A DNA stretch of 64,000 bases from Bugula neritina (lineage: Eukaryota > Bryozoa > Gymnolaemata > Cheilostomatida > Bugulidae): NCBI GenBank assembly GCA_964035545.1, contig OZ037766.1, positions 2,277,501 through 2,341,500 of the forward strand, given 5' to 3'. This document shows, piece by piece, positions 1 through 14,710 of the stretch (position 1 is its first letter; each line of letters opens with the position of its first letter). The notes under the pieces are model-generated. The model was not told the DNA's origin. It did no database searches and saw only the letters and a list, made by a program, of their open reading frames with translations. Made by a program: the position numbers and the translations under genes.

Positions 1-3137
<3,137 letters not shown>

Positions 3138-4969
3138 ATTCTTTAACTATATATGATATAAAAAAAGGTTAAATAAAACATAAATAATGTATAGTAACCG
3201 GTATATCGCATTATATAAAACACAAAACTTAATGAATAAAAAGCAAAGCTTACACTTAAATATTATGAAAAGAAGCGATTTCAGTATATAATTTTGTATA
3301 ATTGTCTAGTTTCTAGTTCATTTCTATACTTTTCACAGCAGGTCTTTAAAAACGGAAAAATAAAATTAGTTTTAAGTTTTAATTTTAATTAGTTTTGCTA
3401 AAAAAAACCTTTTAAATAGTGTTTCTATGGTAAATATAGCTTATTTAAGTGTATATGAACTTTTCAAAAAGGTGTTAATTAAACAATTTAGCTAATTAGA
3501 GGAATTAATCAATAAGCAGTTAAAACTTTTATAAATGTTGGGTTCAAAAAGTCAAAAATGTTTGAAGTGAATAGAATTCAATTCTCACCTATTTTCACCT
3601 ATCTCCGCTTTGCCTTGTTTAGGTATAGCAGGAAATTATAGAATTCAATATTTACAAATTAAAATAAATTTTAACAGTCAAATTCGAGCTACATACATTT
3701 ACTATATCCACTACAGCTGGTTCTGAAATACAAGCGACCATAAAAACTAATTACAAAATATATATAATATAATAAAACGTTGAACATTTCTGATAGCTTG
3801 GGAAGGTCTTGTATTGTCTGAAACAGTTTCATAAAAAATCATAAAGTGGTAAAATATTAAAAACAAAGTGAAGTGAATATCAATTTTCACAAGCTATTAT
3901 AGTTGATTATTTTTGCTTTAAAAGTTGAAAAATTGTTGCCTAGCATAAATCTGATTATTTTTGCCTATCTTAGCTAGATTCAAAAATTAATTATTATAAT
4001 ATGAAGTTTGAAAAATAGGAAATAATAAATAAGGTTGTTAAACACAGTTTCTTGCACTTTTGTTTAGCAATAAACAATGAATAAATAATTAGGGCTGTCA
4101 ACATGCAACAATACATAATTAGAGCACATTTGCATATAATAACTCCTTTATTAATATATACAATATAATATGAATTGAATATAATAAGTCTAGTAAAAAG
4201 TGGTAGGAAAATTTAATTGAGGCTGTTATTATAAATAACAATAAAAATAAATTAAATGCACTTTATTAACTTGGTATTACTTTTCTATGTTTATAAGACT
4301 TTAAGCAAAAAAATGCTTTACAGACTGTTGCTGCAAAAAACTAGTGCTAAGATAAAAAGAAAAGCTGCACATGCAAAAGACTAGAGATATAAAAAAACTT
4401 TTGTAAATGATCTTTGTAATACTTTTCAAACATATAAATGGCTTCATACTTTATTTAACATTAAATCGTTCAACATATTTTACTTACAAAGTTTGATTTG
4501 CTCAATCAATATAAACATATGATCAGACATGATAAAACATTTACTGCTCAATTAATCAGCTCTCTTTGAAAGCCCTGTTGCTTTATTTCAGCTATATAAA
4601 GCACCGGGTGTTACTTTTCAGCCTCAAAAGCTATTTTAAACATCAAACATTTTTGAATAAAACGAATTTTAATTAATTACTCTTTTCCATTCAATTAATT
4701 TTCTAGATATAATTGAATGAATCAGGGCAAAATAATGATTTAATATACAAATTTGTACAAATTGGAAATATTTTTAAATAGTCATGCATAGTATGCATAA
4801 CGTTGCTTTGACTGTTTTGTCTATATTAGAGTATTATTTAGTTTAAATCTTTAATTTGTTATAATATCATTTACTATAAAATTAGTTTGCCAAATTTTAA
4901 TTTCTCTTTTTGAAAAAAATAAAAGCACACATGCAGTAATTGTAAGCTTAGCATAGCTATATCAAATAT
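3138..4969. other. Intergenic, no gene seen
   Basis: AT-rich. An isolated TATATAAAG box-like string occurs at about 4593, but no first exon, donor site or coding exon follows it before the SINE at 4988. I support no gene here. Confidence 0.5.
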
Positions 4970-4987
4970 TATGCTGTGTAAAAGATA

Positions 4988-5205
4988 AACTCACGCAAGT
5001 TTATAGTCGCTATCCTTGGGAGAAACCCCTGATAGAAAGGGTTTTTGTTAAAGAGGGCTAAGGACTTATTTAAATGAGGCACAGGAGCAATTATGATTGG
5101 ATGCTCTTCCCAACATCACCAATGCATGGCCTTTGTCAGGGCTCGAACCCATAACCTTCGTGTTTACTAGGCAATTGCTCTAACCCCTATACCACGGCTG
5201 CTCCC
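4988..5205 (-). mobile_element. tRNA-derived SINE (family 1), copy 1
   Basis: Read on the minus strand it begins GGGAGCAGCCGTGGTATAGG, a tRNA-like head with an A-box (GGTATAGGGGTTAGAGCA) and an intact B-box (GGGTTCGAGCCC). A body follows with GGGAAGAGCATCCAATCATA and a 3' tail with a small hairpin (AACCCTTTCTATCAGGGGTT). A perfect 18-bp target site duplication, TATGCTGTGTAAAAGATA, lies at 4970-4987 and 5206-5223. The perfect duplication and intact B-box indicate fairly recent insertion by LINE machinery. The GCATCC core resembles the central domain of the animal MetaSINE superfamily, which needs an alignment to confirm. Confidence 0.9.
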
Positions 5206-5449
5206 TATGCTGTGTAAAAGATATATGTTAAATATAATTTCTGGTAAACTGAGCTAAAGCCAGTAATTGCATATAATAGTTAGCAAACTTTAATGTATCT
5301 ACAATACTGACTTGGTTTAAATTTATCAACTTGAAATAAAATTTCACTCTATTTATTATGCAATACTGCAAATACATATACTTCGATAATTTGGATAAAA
5401 GAGAGAAGTTTATGATATAGTTGGCAGTTTTGCTTTACATGTACGATGC

Positions 5450-5535
5450 AAAATACTTGCCCCTATTGGGAATCAAACCCGAGACCTCTGGCTTGCAAGC
5501 AAGTGTGCTAACCATTATACACCGCTATAGGACTA
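5450..5535 (-). mobile_element. tRNA-like head of a second SINE type (family 2)
   Basis: The minus strand reads AGCGGTGTATAATGGTTAGC (D-arm and A-box like) and then GGGTTTGATTCCC (B-box). The stems do not all pair, so it is not a good functional tRNA. A diverged relative lies at 25360-25440, sharing AATGGTTAG and the region after the B-box. No clear end or target duplication was found. It could equally be a tRNA pseudogene. Confidence 0.5.
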
Positions 5536-5866
5536 CTGGGTAAACTCAACACTAGATATACAATATTTTGATGGGTTGGTGGCTCCTAAAACATATACAT
5601 AATTCGTATACTATATCTTACATCTTACGTATAGTTGCTAATCTAATTATATGATGCACTCAAAAGTCTGGGATGACAAAAGGATTACATATACAGGCAA
5701 TGAAAATTGTCTGAAGATTTTTGTGGGAATTTGGAATGTGGAAATAAGCAACCCTTCCTTTGATTGATTGACACTTATTTTTAGCTCCTACAACTTGAAC
5801 AAAGTGTGCCACATAATTGCATGCAAAGACTGCTTCAGTAGAGCCAATCATAAAGTCTAAAATTAC
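5536..5866. other. Upstream region of gene A
   Basis: No coding exon seen. It ends in the proximal promoter of gene A. A CCAAT motif (GAGCCAATCA) at about 5841-5850 lies some 20 bases before the TATA box. Confidence 0.4.
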
Positions 5867-5874
5867 TATAAAAG
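5867..5874 (+). promoter_or_regulatory. TATA box of gene A
   Basis: TATAAAAG with a CCAAT motif just upstream. A splice donor (GTAAGT, 5935) follows about 60 bases downstream, so transcription should start near 5897 and give a short noncoding first exon of roughly 5897-5934. The same layout (CCAAT, TATAAAAGC, short exon, GTAAGT) is found in front of gene C. Confidence 0.6.
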
Positions 5875-5934
5875 CTGCTAGTCTCCGAGAAACCATCATA
5901 CTGCTAGGTATCACTCCAAGACTATACATCTACA

Positions 5935-6118
5935 GTAAGTCTCTTCTATACGCATCTGTTTCTAGAACTCAGATTGCTTTTACAATATTTTTTACATCCA
6001 CATAAATTATAGTTTTCAGTGCGGGTATGTTTGTAAAATATTATATAATTTTTGGTCTTCTAAATATTAGTTTAGTTCTAAACAAAATGTACTTATTCTA
6101 TATTATGTTTTAGTACAG
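5935..6118 (+). other. Intron in the 5' UTR of gene A
   Basis: Donor GTAAGT at 5935 and acceptor ...TTTTAGTACAG ending at 6118, 27 bases before the ATG. A 5' UTR intron directly before the signal-peptide exon is predicted for genes A, C, D, E and F. Confidence 0.5.
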
Positions 6119-6144
6119 GTCTTACTGGTGCAATAGGGAGAACA

Positions 6145-7692
6145 ATGGAATACAAAATATTGGCACTAGTGTTGGTGCTTTTTGTTGCTCAGTCTTCAGG
6201 ATGTGACTGCAAGAATTCTCATCACCACCACCACCCTCATCACCGTCGCCACTCTCACCACTCCTGTCACACTCATCAACTTCACCGATCTCATCGTTCT
6301 CACACAGAACAAGCTAGGAGACACTATGCCCCACAACCATGGAATGCACCAACAACCACTACAACTAGAAGACCACCACCTACACCACCAAGAACTTGGA
6401 ATCAACCAACTACCACCACCTATCGACCACCAACCACAACCCCTCCTCGCAGATGGAGCTCTACCACCACCACTAGGAGACCAACCACAACACCTCCTCA
6501 GAGATGGAGCTCTACCACCAGAAGACCACCAACTACCAGACCTCCACAAACATGGCGAGTGCAGACAACAACCCACAGACCACAAGTTCACCACAGACGC
6601 CCAGTAACTAATCCCCCAGTAACTACCAGACAAGTTCCAATAACACCAATTCCTCAGCCAGTTCCTAGGTAATAAATGCAAAATAATACACAACAAACTA
6701 GAAATTATGTTTGCAAATATGTATATGGTACTCAAGAGTTATTTATATTGCAGCTTGATGTATTATAACTTAGTGTAACTTTGTTGAACAGCTGGGTTGG
6801 AAGAACAAGTAGAGGACGCCCCGTGATTGGTGTGACCAACCAAGGTCGTCCAATCATAACTGGCTCAGTACCAGCTCCACTTCCTGTCCAGCCGAGACCA
6901 ATTCACCTGCCGAGAATCCCTCAATCAAGTGAGTCTCTGGAAGGCAGCTTTTCTTCTGAGTTCCAAGGAATTGGAGACAGCAGCTCCTTCGACTCTTCTG
7001 CTAACAGCCACTCTTTTGAAGGCAGCGACAGCAGTGGCTCATTTGGCAGCAATTCTGAAGACAGCCATTCCTTTGAAGACAGCCATTCCTTTGAAGACAG
7101 CCATTCCTTTGAAGATAGTCATTCTAGTGAAGCCATCCACTCAAATCCTCACCAGAGGTTTACTGCTAGTAGCGGATCATTTGGAAGTAGTGGTTCCTCT
7201 GAGAACACGTTCCAGCGGCCCATCCAAAGAACTCCACCAGTTAGAATAATCCCAGCAGTAGGACAAAGACCACCACAGATATTCCGAACAAACCAAAGAC
7301 CTCAAATAATACTTCCACGGCAATCAAGTGAAAGCAGCTCAGAAGAAGGGCAGGCTCAAAGAGTTCGGGTGATCCATCCAACCCCGGTCGCACCTCGGCC
7401 GCTTTCTCCACAACCAAACATTCCCAGAGTACAACTCAGCAGACCAAACCTGCAACCACCACGTCAACAGCAACAATTGCCACGTCAACAGCTACCAGGG
7501 CAGCAGCAACAACTACCACGGCAACCTCAGAGAGTGGCTACACTACAAGTTGTTCCCCGGAGACCACAACTTCCTGTGACACCTCAACAGTTCCCGTCAT
7601 TAAGGTTGATTCAACGACCAACCGAATTGATTACCAGAGGCAACAGGGGAGGCTCGTCAGAGGGCAGTGATAGTTCAGGCGGTGATGATTAA
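6145..7692 (+). CDS. Gene A: secreted His-, Thr/Pro- and Ser-rich protein, two coding exons
   Basis: Coding exons 6145-6668 and 6792-7692 (phase-2 intron) give 474 residues. Residues 1-20 form a signal peptide. Residues 21-58 are His-rich. Residues 66-150 hold five Trp-anchored Thr/Pro/Arg repeats (W66, W85, W104, W121, W137; for example WSSTTTTRRPTTTPPQR). The second exon opens with WVGRTSRGRPVIGVT, the module also found in genes C and E. It continues into an acidic Ser/Glu/Asp stretch with tandem DSHSFE units (about 248-291), a Pro/Gln/Arg-rich part, and a Ser-rich acidic end. The ATG follows a predicted 5' UTR intron. A likely 3' UTR intron spans 7699-7910, and a poly(A) signal lies at 8208. 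No known domain is recognised. Many Ser-Glu contexts suggest a phosphorylated extracellular matrix or mineral-binding protein, which is inference from composition. Confidence 0.82.
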
Positions 7693-7698
7693 GAAATG

Positions 7699-7910
7699 GT
7701 AAGTCAAGCAACACATTCTTAAAAATCAAAAACTCAGATATTGAAAAATTGTAAAAATCAAAACTTGATTCATTTTGCTTTTGATACATGAATATAATGT
7801 TTTATCCATTATATTAACATGTAAATTGATGTATTAGAAAATTATTTTAGCTGAGGAAAGTGAGTGGCTAATTGAAACCAATAAGTATTTTTATTCTCTT
7901 TTATTTGCAG
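7699..7910 (+). other. Probable intron in the 3' UTR of gene A
   Basis: A strong donor (ATG|GTAAGT) lies six bases after the stop codon, and a strong acceptor with polypyrimidine tract (TTCTCTTTTATTTGCAG) ends at 7910. The stop is so close to the junction that the intron should not trigger nonsense-mediated decay. Confidence 0.6.
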
Positions 7911-8207
7911 AAAATGATGACAGCAGAGCCTACAAGGATGAGTCAGATAAAAACTTTTGCAACATATGCATGTTTTTTTTCACAATTGTAAGGTGCTGTA
8001 AACAATTGCTAATCTTTTGAGTGGAAATTCGTTTTCAAACTTGAAATTTTAGATTTTTCATTTGTTATAAACACGTTTTCAGGTTTATATTATGTATAAT
8101 TTCATGTTATTCAAAAATTATTAGCTTTGTTAAAACTTTATTTTTTCGTTTACCAAATATATTATAGGTGCTTCAAGTTGTATTTTATTGCTATATGGGT
8201 TGTAACA

Positions 8208-8213
8208 AATAAA
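8208..8213 (+). terminator. Poly(A) signal of gene A
   Basis: AATAAA about 300 bases downstream of the 3' UTR acceptor. It is the first canonical signal after the gene. Confidence 0.5.
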
Positions 8214-8326
8214 AATATGCTGCGGTTCTAAGCTACAACAGAATAAAAAAATATGTTATTTGCTGTTAATCAGCACAAATGTTATAATGTGTTTTATAAA
8301 CAAAATCAAATGTAATAGCTGTTGAA

Positions 8327-8547
8327 GGGAGCAGCCGTGGTCTAGGGGTTAGAGCGCTTGCCTAGTATTAAACACAAAGGTCATGGGTACGAGCCCGGAC
8401 AAAGGCCATTGGTGATGTTAGGAAGAGCATCCAGTCATAATTGCTCCTGTGCCTCATTTAAATAAGTTCTTAGCCCGCTTTAACAAAAACCCTTTCTATC
8501 AGGGGTTTCTCACAGGGATAGGGACTATAAACTTGAGTGAGTTTGTG
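8327..8547 (+). mobile_element. tRNA-derived SINE (family 1), copy 2
   Basis: Same family as the copy at 4988-5205 along its whole length, from GGGAGCAGCCGTGGTCTAGG to the tail ACTATAAACTTG.GTGAG. The B-box is damaged (GGGTACGAGCCC), and the target duplication AGCTGTTGAA (8317-8326 and 8548-8557) is short. It sits just downstream of the gene A poly(A) signal. Confidence 0.88.
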
Positions 8548-8557
8548 AGCTGTTGAA

Positions 8558-10067
8558 TATATTTGTTTTTTCAAGTTATATGTAAAACACTTTGCAGCTG
8601 AAATAGCTAAAACATAAAATACACCTTTGCAATAGTTGATGCAAAAAAGTGAATAAACCCACAAAAAAACTCAAGCTGATTGAACTGGTGCTTATACTGC
8701 TTTCATATTAAAAACAAAATTAGCATAAAATAATTATGTTATGGGATAAAATGCAAAAATAAGCAAATTAGTGAAACTGCCTTAAAATATTGCAATCTTG
8801 AAGTTTTAGTGCAAGTTAATTAATTTGAGCTTTTAATTTTGTTACTATGCTTCCTTGAACATATCCGAGAAGATTTTGCTATAAACAAAAAATACTAAGC
8901 ATTTTAAGAAATGAAAATAATTAGGTTTTACTAAAGCAAGATATTAAAAAATGCGGGACTAGACTTTATTATCTTTTGGACTAAGCAGTTTTCCTTCTGA
9001 TAAAATGTATTTTCTTAAAATACAATAAAAAATAAAAAAAATGTGAAAAAATAATTATGAGGGAATAAAATAGATAAATGTTAATAACTGCTAGATGTCA
9101 ATTGAAAGGGTAGGAACACATTTTAATTATAATAAAACTTATAAATGGTTTTAGGCCTATAATATGCAAAGGATGTTAGTTGCTTGCTTACAACTATAGC
9201 TGCAAAAAACCCAGCAGCCGCAGCAGTAGTAACATAAAAATAAAACTATATTGTTTCGAAACCGGTGACACAAATATTTAAATTTGACAAATGATATGAT
9301 GTGCTAATTAATCATTATTACTAAATTACATAATAACATACCATATAAAATTTAGGCCAAATAAAAACTCAAGAATTTTTAATTTAAATAGTTGCTATAA
9401 ATCAAGACAAATGTTAGGATGCAGGTTCGAATTATATTGTTAAAGTTTTGCTAATAAAAATACATCTTTTTACTTATTCTATTCTATATCTACACATTAA
9501 CCTTCAATAAGCAATAATATCATGAGTATTCATTAAAATATTTATGTTAGCAAGAAATAATTTTGGTTAGGCACAGACATATGGCACAAGGGTAGAAGTG
9601 AACATGCGTGGTATATGCAGTAGCATTGCTTTTAATTTTGAGCTTTCCTTAAAGTGGTCATATAGCAGCCCAAACTCTGTATATATGCATGTGTGCGTGT
9701 TCGTCTGTGAATAATGATTGTAATTTCTAAAATTTCTTTTCTAGTTTGAGGCTATGTTATAACAAATAATATAAAGTTAAATTATTTATTTTAAACAAAT
9801 GCGTTAAATTTTGAAATAAAATTTGGTTAAAAAGTATTAAAAATGTATAACACATTATATTGTTTTTTAAATGCATTTAGAGCCATCAAAATTTTAAAAA
9901 TTAAAGTCAATTAGCAAAAATTAGTAATTATTTTAGCCAACAGTAGTTTTGAAATTTTGTTATTGCAAAAAAAGTACTAAAGTGAATTCCTCAGTGTAGC
10001 TGTCTGCTATTTTATACAATCACATAATAATATACTATATGTTGTAAAATAATTAAAATAAGTTGAG
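8558..10067. other. Intergenic between gene A and B1
   Basis: AT-rich, with no supportable exon. A and B1 are convergent, so this holds only their 3' flanks. Confidence 0.45.
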
Positions 10068-11845
10068 TCATGATAAAAGTTTCTCAAGATCTTCCATAGA
10101 AGGAGCAGTAGTGCCATCTGGATCATCACCTTCAATATTGCTGACTCCGGGAGGTCCAACTGTGGGTCCACTAAACCGTCCTGCTGGTCCAGACTGCTTC
10201 ACTGATGCTGACAGAGCAGGGAAAGGGGCAAACGTAAAGCGGCAGTACGCTCTGCATAGCCCGCTGCCGTATCTCTCCTGAGAGTGATGCCGATTAAGAC
10301 CAATCTTCGTGTTGCTGTTGGTTGGAGTGAGAAAATTGGAATGTCCCAGATTGTTGTAGTTGGCGTTAGAAGCAGACATTGTGGCCTTGTAATCTGATAA
10401 AGTCCACCGAATCCAACTACAACCATATATTAGGATAGTAAAGGCTCTTGAAATATAAAGTGAATACAGAGGCAGCTCATATATATAAGTTATTTAAATT
10501 TGAAAAAATAATTTAAGAAAATATTATTGCAGTCTTTTGTTTTAAAATTTTTCTATGATTTTATAAAGCAATAAATAAAATACATCAAAGCTTTGAAAAA
10601 TTGGTCAGCTGAATAGAGAATTATCGCTAGAAATATACAGAGTTGTGTCCCCAAATGATAGAGATTGAAAGATGAGACAACTCCAGCACCAACCTGTATC
10701 CATCAAAAGAATGGATGTGTGCTTGCTTCCAGCTCAATTTGTTTGCAAAGTATTGTGATTCACCATAATTTTTAATTTTTATATTAGCATCTTTTCCGTA
10801 TCCATAAATTGTGGTTTTATCAAAACCTGCAATGAATATAATTTATTTGACCAGTTAATAAAGTTTTCCTTAGCAGTAAACAGCTACAATACAAGTTTCA
10901 TGATCATATAATTTGTTATAAATGCATAAACCTGTATTAAACTAAAGTATAAACAATTAGATTATAGACAACTTGTGTTCTATTACAATCGTAATTGCTA
11001 TATACACACTAGATAGAGACTATAACATATAATAATGCAAAATATTAGGCTACAAATATTTTATATAATTCTCATGACAACACCATATCAATCATTGAAA
11101 ATTTAGGCAGCCACCTACATGTATACATGTTTAATTCAATTTTGTCACAAAAAACGATGCACAAAAATAGATACTGGTTTGCAAACTAAACTAAAATGTT
11201 CACAAATTTAAAGGCTGACTGGGTTATACTGTATTGCTGACTGTTTACTGAGTGAACATGAAGTTGCATATAATTCACTCTAAGCGAGTACTAAATTAGG
11301 AGGTTAAATACTCACTACGACTTGCGTCTGATATACTATAAATTATCCTCTCATGCTCAGGGGCATCCATGTAAAAGTAACAGTAAAATCCTGAAGCATT
11401 GTTTGGTACTGATACAGAAACTCTGTAAAAAGTGTGTGTTGCAGTTTCACGAAAGTACATATTAGGTATTGACTATTTATTAAAAATAAGAAATCTAATG
11501 GTGTGGGAATTTTAAATGTAAAATACATATAACAAATGTGAGAAATATTTAATTTTTGTTATATGTACTATATGTAATGACTTAACTGTATTCTGCTATA
11601 GGGAGACAACTTCTATTGTATATGTATATGTTACGGCGAAATGGAATGTTTTGTAAATAAACCTTACCTCAGAACAAATACAGTTATACCTACAAGTAGT
11701 TCTTATTGCACAGTGAGTTTGGAGTGTTCCTGGCTGATTGCTTTACAAAGGTGAAACCTGGAGAGCTGCGACATCCTGCTCCAGTATGCAGATTACAGTT
11801 GATGTAGTGACAGTGGATATACCCTATTAAAATTATATTAAACAC

Positions 11846-11917
<72 letters not shown>

Positions 11918-12161
11918 AAAATATTTCAGCTGATATATGTTGGTGGTTGTAAGCTTTAAACACACAAATAATTAGCATTCACATAATATAATTATGTGAC
12001 TATTTCTAAAATAAGCAAATAATGTATTGAAAATAAAAATTTAAAAATCAAAAGCAGAAAAAATATAAGACAGAATTAATATGTTTTAATGCAAAGTGAC
12101 AAAGTTTTATCTTACCAGTGGTTGTTAGGACTGCAAGTAGCAACTTAATAGACAAATTCAT
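10068..12161 (-). CDS. Gene B1: secreted six-cysteine family protein, diverged member
   Basis: Five coding exons on the minus strand: 12116-12161, 11694-11823, 11316-11422, 10694-10826, 10068-10416. Intron phases are 1,2,1,2 and the product has 254 residues. A signal peptide (MNLSIKLLLAVLTTTGYIHC) is followed by the family pattern CNLHTGAGC, LCNKNY, YCYFYMDAPE and GLCRAYC, giving aligned cysteines at 25, 33, 54, 73, 193 and 197. An extra Cys at 20 is unique to B1. The middle part (IYGYGKDANIKIKNYG...HIHSFDGYSWIRWT) matches B2/B3 in outline. The C-terminus keeps the tail EGDDPDGTTAPSMEDLEKLL but has a Pro/Gly linker instead of GGSGG. Exon lengths match B2 and B3 nearly base for base, which supports the model. 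No known domain is recognised. B1 is clearly the older relative of the B2/B3 pair. Confidence 0.82.
11848..11917. repeat. (TA)n microsatellite in intron 1 of B1
   Basis: About 65 bases of pure TA between exon 2 and exon 1 of B1. The Ile-Tyr open frame across it is an artefact of the repeat. Confidence 0.95.
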
Positions 12162-12225
12162 TTTGAGAGCGACTTATAGCTGTGAAAGTCAAAAAGAAGT
12201 TTTGATGTGATGTGCGATTCAGCAG

Positions 12226-12235
12226 CTTATATATA
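12226..12235 (-). promoter_or_regulatory. TATA box of B1
   Basis: The minus strand reads GTATATATATAAGC, ending 65 bases before the ATG. This matches the position of the TATAAAAG boxes of B2 and B3. No 5' UTR intron is needed in this gene group. Confidence 0.55.
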
Positions 12236-14552
12236 TACTCTCAACAAATGAATTATGTAATTGGTTCCTTAGACACTTCAAGTATATGCAGATAGAGATA
12301 TCAGCAGGGGGTGAGAATACCAAAAATTTGAAGCAGACGTAATTGATTACTTTAGATGTAGTCTCAAACGTGCAATAATTTAATCATCAGCTTTATGTAG
12401 AACTAAAAGTAATAATTTACTTACAAGGTTATTTATACTTATGTATATGGTGGGGGGAGGGAGAACAGTTATATTTCTTGAAATAAAATAATTTTGGTGC
12501 AACTTGATAAATATACAAACAAAAGTTATTCTCACAAGTTGATAGAAATAACTATCTGAAACTGCTTTATTAAGACTCTCTGCCTTGCTAGACAGCAGAA
12601 AACTTATATAATGTGATAAGAATGTACACAAAGTGAATTTAAGCGCTAACAGCTAAAGATATTATAATAAAATAAACTCACATTAATTTGAGATCTATAC
12701 CTTTTTATGAGAAAATTTGAGAGCGAATGGTTGAAGTACACTGTATATGTTGTGGTGCAAGAGTATATCATCAGGTGCTCTCTTGACAAACTGTTACTAA
12801 TTGCTCTACCAGGATTTAAACCTAAGACCTGGTGCACACGAAGCCAGTTCCTAAATAATTAAACTACTAAAATAGCAAAACCATGGTAACATATTATACT
12901 GTAGCTCTGCACACATTTCAATTTACACTTATTCAGATTTAAATAATTTTTTTTATGTAATAATTTAGGTTTTATTATTATTGCAATTATAATTAATCAT
13001 GAATTTTAGAAGGAAAGTTGTTTTTAGCCTTTTTTTTATTTTTTTTGCTAATATATAAATTCTTTACAGCATGCAGTTGGTTATTTCCATCATTAAATTT
13101 ATAACACATTATATTATTGCTGTCTCTATAATTTAAGTTGATGCTAATCCGAAAAACACAATAATAATTCACTTCACCTATATGCAAACTTTCTTTACAC
13201 CAGAGCTGATTGGCTCTTTGATATCCAATAGAATTCTATCGAACTTCCTTATAAAATACAAACACCTATAATTATTAGTACAGTAGCATGAACATAGACA
13301 GTAAAGCTGTAATTTAGACACCATGAGCCAGGAAATAAGAGCAACAACTTTGTAGATATTAAGAAAACAAGTTAAGCTTACATAATCACAGTAATGTTAT
13401 AGTTGCACAATATGGCGACACCCAGAGTGATTCGAGGTTAAAATTAGCAAAATTTTGCTTAGGTTTTGATAAAATAAAAATTGCTGATTCTAAAATAGAT
13501 AAAATCTCTTTTATGATATACATGCCTGCAGTGACTTTGGTGAAATGAGTGCTCCAATGATAGACTTATCTATTCTACAGCAATTAACCTATTTTTCACT
13601 TATAATTAATGCAACAGGTTTGTTCCACATATATGCATGTGACGCAACTATTATCGCATATTCAGTATTCAATAGTATATGTCTCATTTCTCACAGAAAG
13701 TGTTGCATCTAAACAATATACAAGCATTTCCATTGTGAAAATTAATTAATTCAATTCGTTTTTAAAATTTTCTCTGAGCAGATTTATGTATTGAAAAATA
13801 TCGTTGAAGACCACTTATAATGCTTAACATTTCTTCCTCAGACGTTATTATAACTGAGGTCGCACGAGTTACTACTATGTAGAGTTGTCTTCCTTTTTAA
13901 TATACTTTACTCTATGCAGCTATTTTTAAATGCTTGGCGTTTACTATATGTAGCTACAGGACTGCATTTGAAATAAACTCCAAAGAAAATTAACCAAACT
14001 TAATTGTTTAAAACTCAACTGTTGAATGCTATAATCCTATATAATTACTATATTTACCTGAGTAGAGTAGGTATAGCCATGTGTAAAGCAAAATACAGTA
14101 TTGCCAATTATACCTGAACAAGAAAGTGTTTTAGTTATATTCACAAAGAAGTTTTCTCCCCTGTATAACTGTATACAAATTAATGTTCATGATTCTATGA
14201 GTTATTTATATCGGTCTTTCATAGCTTACAGCTGCAAAGGTTGTTAGACTTTTACTATAAAGATCTTTGTGCTAAAAATTAAGATTTAGTTACAGCTATA
14301 GTGGCTGCATTTCTAATTACTTGTAGTAGGGGTGTGTTAGGTATATTATTTATATACTACATCAATTTGTTATGGCACCAGCTATATTATTAATTCAACT
14401 TGCTATTATCATATGGTGTGAGAAGCTTTATATGATGTTTGGTAAAAATTGACACAAGTAAAATTGCAGCTGCAAGCTGGTTATAATGACACAATACAAA
14501 TAGTAAGGGTAAATTTGCACAGGTAATTATTAATTGCATAACTGGAAAATTT
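12236..14552. other. Intergenic upstream of B1
   Basis: No exon supported. A degenerate tRNA-like stretch on the minus strand at about 12800-12868 has a B-box-like GGTTTAAATCC and an A-box-like TAGTTTAATTATTTAGG. It is probably an old SINE or tRNA pseudogene. Confidence 0.35.
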
Positions 14553-14564
14553 TTAATAGTGTGA

Positions 14565-14710
14565 TTTTGGGTTGGAGTTGGAATTATTATAGGGAGGGGT
14601 TTGAGGATTTGGGGTTTGGAGGTTTACGGGTTTGGGGTTTGGGCTCTCGTTTGGAGTTTGGTAAACTGGTGGGCTAGGAGTGAGGGGTTTGGATACATGG
14701 GAATATTGGA
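14565..14710. repeat. Degenerate GGGTTTGG-type G-rich tract
   Basis: The plus strand is strongly G/T-biased, with many runs of GGGGTTTGG, GGTTTGGAGG and GGGTTTGGGC over about 140 bases. The open frame on the other strand (Pro/Asn/Thr-rich, 14553-14750) comes from this bias. The tract could form G-quadruplex structures and vaguely resembles T/G telomere-type repeats. Confidence 0.6.

Noticed and set aside
6196-6735. Minus-strand open frame of 179 codons, Trp/Ser/Cys-rich
   Set aside because: Shadow of the Thr/Pro/His repeats of gene A exon 1.
10063-10281. Plus-strand frame over B1 exon 5
   Set aside because: The minus-strand exon aligns with B2 and B3 in protein and splice phase; the plus frame does not.
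12800-12868. tRNA gene on the minus strand
   Set aside because: The arms do not pair well and box sequences are degenerate; a SINE or pseudogene remnant at most.
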